Positions 61,567 through 64,000 of a DNA stretch of 64,000 nt are shown here, piece after piece. The position numbers were made by a program, and so were the translations under genes. The notes below the pieces were generated by a model. That model ran no database searches and was not told the origin of the DNA. It saw nothing but the letters and a program-made list of their open reading frames with translations. Origin of the DNA: JAJEBT01 sp965214975 (lineage in GTDB: Bacteria > Pseudomonadota > Alphaproteobacteria > MPNO01 > UBA830); assembly GCA_965214975.1 (NCBI GenBank), contig OZ244055.1:186001-250000 (forward strand), given 5' to 3'. Each line of letters opens with the position of its first letter. The stretch's first letter is position 1.

Positions 61567-62786
61567 CGGCGTCGCCCGGCGAGGCTCCCCGGAGCTTCCG
61601 GGGCGGCCCCGACGCGGGCGGGCATTTCGGCCCCCACGGCGGCCGCTACGTCGCCGAGACGCTGATGCCGCTGCTGCTGCGCGTCGAGGAGGCCTACGCC
61701 GAGGCCGCGCGCGACCCGGCGTTCCATGCCGGGTTCCGGGAGCTCCTCGAGCACTACGTCGGGAGGCCGAGCCCGCTCTGGCTCGCCTCGCGCATCACCG
61801 AGCGCTGCGGCGGCGCGAGGATCTACTTCAAGCGCGACGAGCTCAACCACACCGGCGCGCACAAGATCAACAACACCCTGGGCCAGGTGCTGCTCGCGCG
61901 GCGCATGGGCAGGACGCGGGTCATCGCCGAGACCGGGGCCGGCCAGCACGGCGTCGCCACGGCGACGGTCTGCGCGCTCTTCGGCATCCCCTGCGTCGTC
62001 TACATGGGCGCCACCGACATCGCGCGCCAGCAGCCCAACGTCTTCCGCATGAAGCTGCTCGGCGCCGACGTGGTCCCCGTCGAGAGCGGCTCGGCGACGC
62101 TGAAGGACGCGATGAACGCGGCGCTCCGCGACTGGGTCGCCCATGTCGACGACACCTTCTACGTCATCGGGACGGTGGCCGGACCGCACCCCTACCCGGC
62201 GATGGTGCGCGACTTCCAGTCGGTGATCGGGGAAGAGGCCCGGGAGCAGATCCTGGCGGCCGAGGGGCGCCTGCCCGACACGCTCGTCGCCTGCATCGGC
62301 GGCGGGTCGAACGCGATGGGGCTCTTCCATCCGTTCCTCGACGAGGAGGTGCGGATCGTCGGCGTCGAGGCCGCGGGCGAGGGCCTCGGCAGCGGGCGCC
62401 ACGCGGCGTCGCTCGCGGCGGGCGCGCCCGGCGTGCTCCACGGCAACCGGACCTATCTCCTCCAGGACGGCGACGGCCAGATTCTCGAGGCGCACTCGAT
62501 CTCGGCCGGCCTCGACTATCCGGGGGTCGGCCCCGAGCACGCCTGGCTGCACGACGCCGGCCGCGTCGAGTACGCGTCGGCCACCGACGCCGAGGCGCTC
62601 GAGGCCTTCCAGCTGTGCAGCCGGCTCGAGGGGATCATCCCCGCCCTCGAGCCCGCGCACGCGCTCGCCCACGTGCTGAGGATCGCGCCGGACCTGCCGG
62701 AGGACCATCTCGTCGTCATGAATCTGTGCGGCCGCGGCGACAAGGACGTCTTCTCGGTGGCCGACGCGCTCGGGGTGTCGCTGTGA
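61548..62786 (+). CDS. trpB: Tryptophan synthase beta chain
   Basis: 412 residues. GHFGPHGGRYVAETLMPLL near the start, KRDELNHTGAHKINNTLGQ with the PLP Lys, GAGQHGVATATVCALFG and CIGGGSNAMGLFHPFL are diagnostic. It condenses indole with serine. The first about 25 residues form a Pro/Gly-rich extension. It overlaps trpA by 4 bp. Confidence 0.97.
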   Translation: MRARRLTASPGEAPRSFRGGPDAGGHFGPHGGRYVAETLMPLLLRVEEAYAEAARDPAFHAGFRELLEHYVGRPSPLWLASRITERCGGARIYFKRDELNHTGAHKINNTLGQVLLARRMGRTRVIAETGAGQHGVATATVCALFGIPCVVYMGATDIARQQPNVFRMKLLGADVVPVESGSATLKDAMNAALRDWVAHVDDTFYVIGTVAGPHPYPAMVRDFQSVIGEEAREQILAAEGRLPDTLVACIGGGSNAMGLFHPFLDEEVRIVGVEAAGEGLGSGRHAASLAAGAPGVLHGNRTYLLQDGDGQILEAHSISAGLDYPGVGPEHAWLHDAGRVEYASATDAEALEAFQLCSRLEGIIPALEPAHALAHVLRIAPDLPEDHLVVMNLCGRGDKDVFSVADALGVSL

Positions 62787-63613
62787 GCCGCCTCGGGATC
62801 CGGTTCCGAGAACTGCGCGAGGCCGGCCGCGGCGGACTCGTGACCTTCGTGACCGCCGGCGATCCCGACCCCGGCGTCTCCGCCGAGATCCTCGCCGGCC
62901 TGCCCGCCGCCGGCGCCGACGTCGTCGAGCTCGGCATGCCGTTCACCGACCCGATGGCGGACGGGCCCGAGATCGAGCGGGCGAGCGGACGCGCGCTCGC
63001 CGCGGGCCAGACCATGGACCGCACCCTCGAGATGGTCGCGCGATTCCGCGAAACCGATTCCGCGACGCCGGTCGTGCTCATGGGGTACTACAACCCCGTC
63101 CACGCCCGGAAGCCGGAACGCTTCGCCGCCGAGGCGGCGGACGCGGGCGTCGACGGCGTGATTGTCGTCGACCTGCCGCCCGAGGAGGAGGCGGAACTCG
63201 CCGGCCCCGCGGCGGCGGCCGGGCTCGACGTCGTGCGCCTGGTGGCGCCGACCTCGACCGAAGCCCGGATGGACAGGCTGGTCGGGAACGCCTCGGGCTT
63301 CGTCTACTACGTCTCGGTGCGGGGCGTGACCGGGACGAAATCTGCGCAGATGGCCGAGGTCGAGCGGCAGCTCGCGCGGATCCGGGCGCGGACCGGACTC
63401 CCGATCGCCGTCGGCTTCGGCATCCGCACCCCCGAACAGGCGGCGCAGGCCGCGCGGGTCGCCGACGCGGCCGTGGTCGGAAGCGCGATCGTGGCGCGCG
63501 TGAGGGAGGCCGTCGAGAACGGCGCCCCGGCGGACGCGGCGGCGCCGGCGCTCGCCCTCGTGTCCGAGCTGTCCGCGGCCGTGCGCGCGGCGCGCGGCGG
63601 GGAGGGCGCGTGA
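62783..63613 (+). CDS. trpA: Tryptophan synthase alpha chain
   Basis: 276 residues from GTG 62783. LVTFVTAGDPDPGVSAEIL, VVELGMPFTDPMADGPEIERASGRALAAG, VVDLPPEEEAEL, VYYVSVRGVTGTKSA and VGFGIRTPEQAA are TrpA hallmarks, with catalytic Glu and Asp in ELGMPFTDPMADGP. It cleaves indole-3-glycerol phosphate. It overlaps accD by 4 bp (GTGA). Confidence 0.96.
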   Translation: MSRLGIRFRELREAGRGGLVTFVTAGDPDPGVSAEILAGLPAAGADVVELGMPFTDPMADGPEIERASGRALAAGQTMDRTLEMVARFRETDSATPVVLMGYYNPVHARKPERFAAEAADAGVDGVIVVDLPPEEEAELAGPAAAAGLDVVRLVAPTSTEARMDRLVGNASGFVYYVSVRGVTGTKSAQMAEVERQLARIRARTGLPIAVGFGIRTPEQAAQAARVADAAVVGSAIVARVREAVENGAPADAAAPALALVSELSAAVRAARGGEGA

Positions 63614-64000
63614 ACTGGCTCACGAACTACGTCCGCCCGAAGCTCCGCTCGCTCGTCGGCGACAGGTCCGCGATTCCCGACAACCTGTGGCACCAGTGCC
63701 CGTCCTGCGAGCAGATGCTGTTCCACCGCAACCTCGCCGACAACCTCAACGTCTGCGGCAACTGCGGGTTCTACATGCGGATGCCGATCCCCGCGCGCCT
63801 CGCGCAGCTGTTCGACGGCGGCGTCTGGGAGGAGATCGCGCTGTCCCGGGCCGCCCCCGACCCCCTGCGGTTCCGGGACAGGAAGCGCTACAGCGAGCGC
63901 CTGAAGGAGGCGCGGGCGTCGACCGGCCGCGAGGACGCGATCGTCGTCGCCGAGGGCGAGATCGGCGGCTGGAAGACGGTCGCCGCGGTCTTCGATTTCG
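63610..64000 (+). CDS. accD: Acetyl-CoA carboxylase carboxyltransferase subunit beta, N-terminal part
   Basis: Open from GTG 63610 to the window end, about 130 residues. The zinc ribbon CPSCEQMLFHRNLADNLNVCGNCGFYMRM (CxxC...CxxC), preceded by IPDNLWHQ, identifies AccD; MPIPARLAQLFDGG and KRYSERLKEAR follow. It carries out transcarboxylation to malonyl-CoA with AccA. trpA-accD-(folC) is a standard alphaproteobacterial order. Truncated by the window edge. Confidence 0.94.
   Translation, partial: MNWLTNYVRPKLRSLVGDRSAIPDNLWHQCPSCEQMLFHRNLADNLNVCGNCGFYMRMPIPARLAQLFDGGVWEEIALSRAAPDPLRFRDRKRYSERLKEARASTGREDAIVVAEGEIGGWKTVAAVFDF

Overview
The window looks like a chromosomal segment of a high-GC alphaproteobacterium (Rhodospirillales-like). 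The basis is the GC-rich codon usage, the block aroA-cmk-rpsA-ihfB-lapA-pyrF-trpF-trpB-trpA-accD (55.5-64 kb), the alphaproteobacterial marker genes TIGR02300 (FYDLN) and DUF1150, and the order rnd-kdsD-lptC-lptA ... lptB-rpoN-ptsN.

Layout. 0-2.3 kb: the end of a livF ABC ATPase, an SDR dehydrogenase and an HTH-ImmA/IrrE protein. 2.3-11.3 kb: a decayed defence island. It holds an AAA ATPase plus a small ExK (nuclease-like) protein, followed by the truncated start of a DUF1156 methylase gene; a DUF3800 gene with the stump of an OLD-like ATPase; an IS transposase and an older transposase remnant; a second copy of the AAA ATPase that has lost its Walker A region and its partner; and a toxin remnant with an intact antitoxin. 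11.6-31 kb: metabolic and housekeeping genes (fhs, MFS, CoxL/CoxG-like, dinG-like helicase, TAXI-TRAP transporter, usp, a Fic protein preceded by four 250-bp tandem copies of its own 5' region, dinB, pcaIJ-like CoA transferase, LigI-like hydrolase, tRNA-Leu). 31.2-34.3 kb: rnd-kdsD-lptC-lptA.

34.3-46.7 kb is foreign to that operon. It carries a chimeric gene scrap (arylsulfotransferase fused to EttA), a complete type II-C CRISPR-Cas locus, an IS4-type transposase remnant, a carotenoid oxygenase and a DUF2141 protein, and it separates lptA from lptB. In the CRISPR locus I identify a divergently transcribed tracrRNA with a strong promoter and terminator, cas9 broken by a single extra base, cas1, cas2, and an array of 65 full repeats with 64 spacers plus one truncated repeat. 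Each repeat contains a promoter-like sequence on the minus strand (TTGACC-N16-TACAGT), so crRNAs are probably made repeat by repeat and the array is read towards cas2, as in Neisseria type II-C systems.

46.7-51.1 kb: lptB-rpoN, an Rpn-type nuclease gene where hpf would be expected, then ptsN. Between 48.9 and 54.9 kb four copies of a roughly 150-bp intergenic repeat occur in one orientation. Copies lie just upstream of two unrelated PD-(D/E)XK nuclease genes (Rpn and AAA-ATPase_like/PDDEXK_9), and one copy forms the 3' end of rpoN. 51-55 kb also holds DUF1150, a class II aldolase and tRNA-Ala. All family assignments come from reading motifs and remembered family features; no database search was run.
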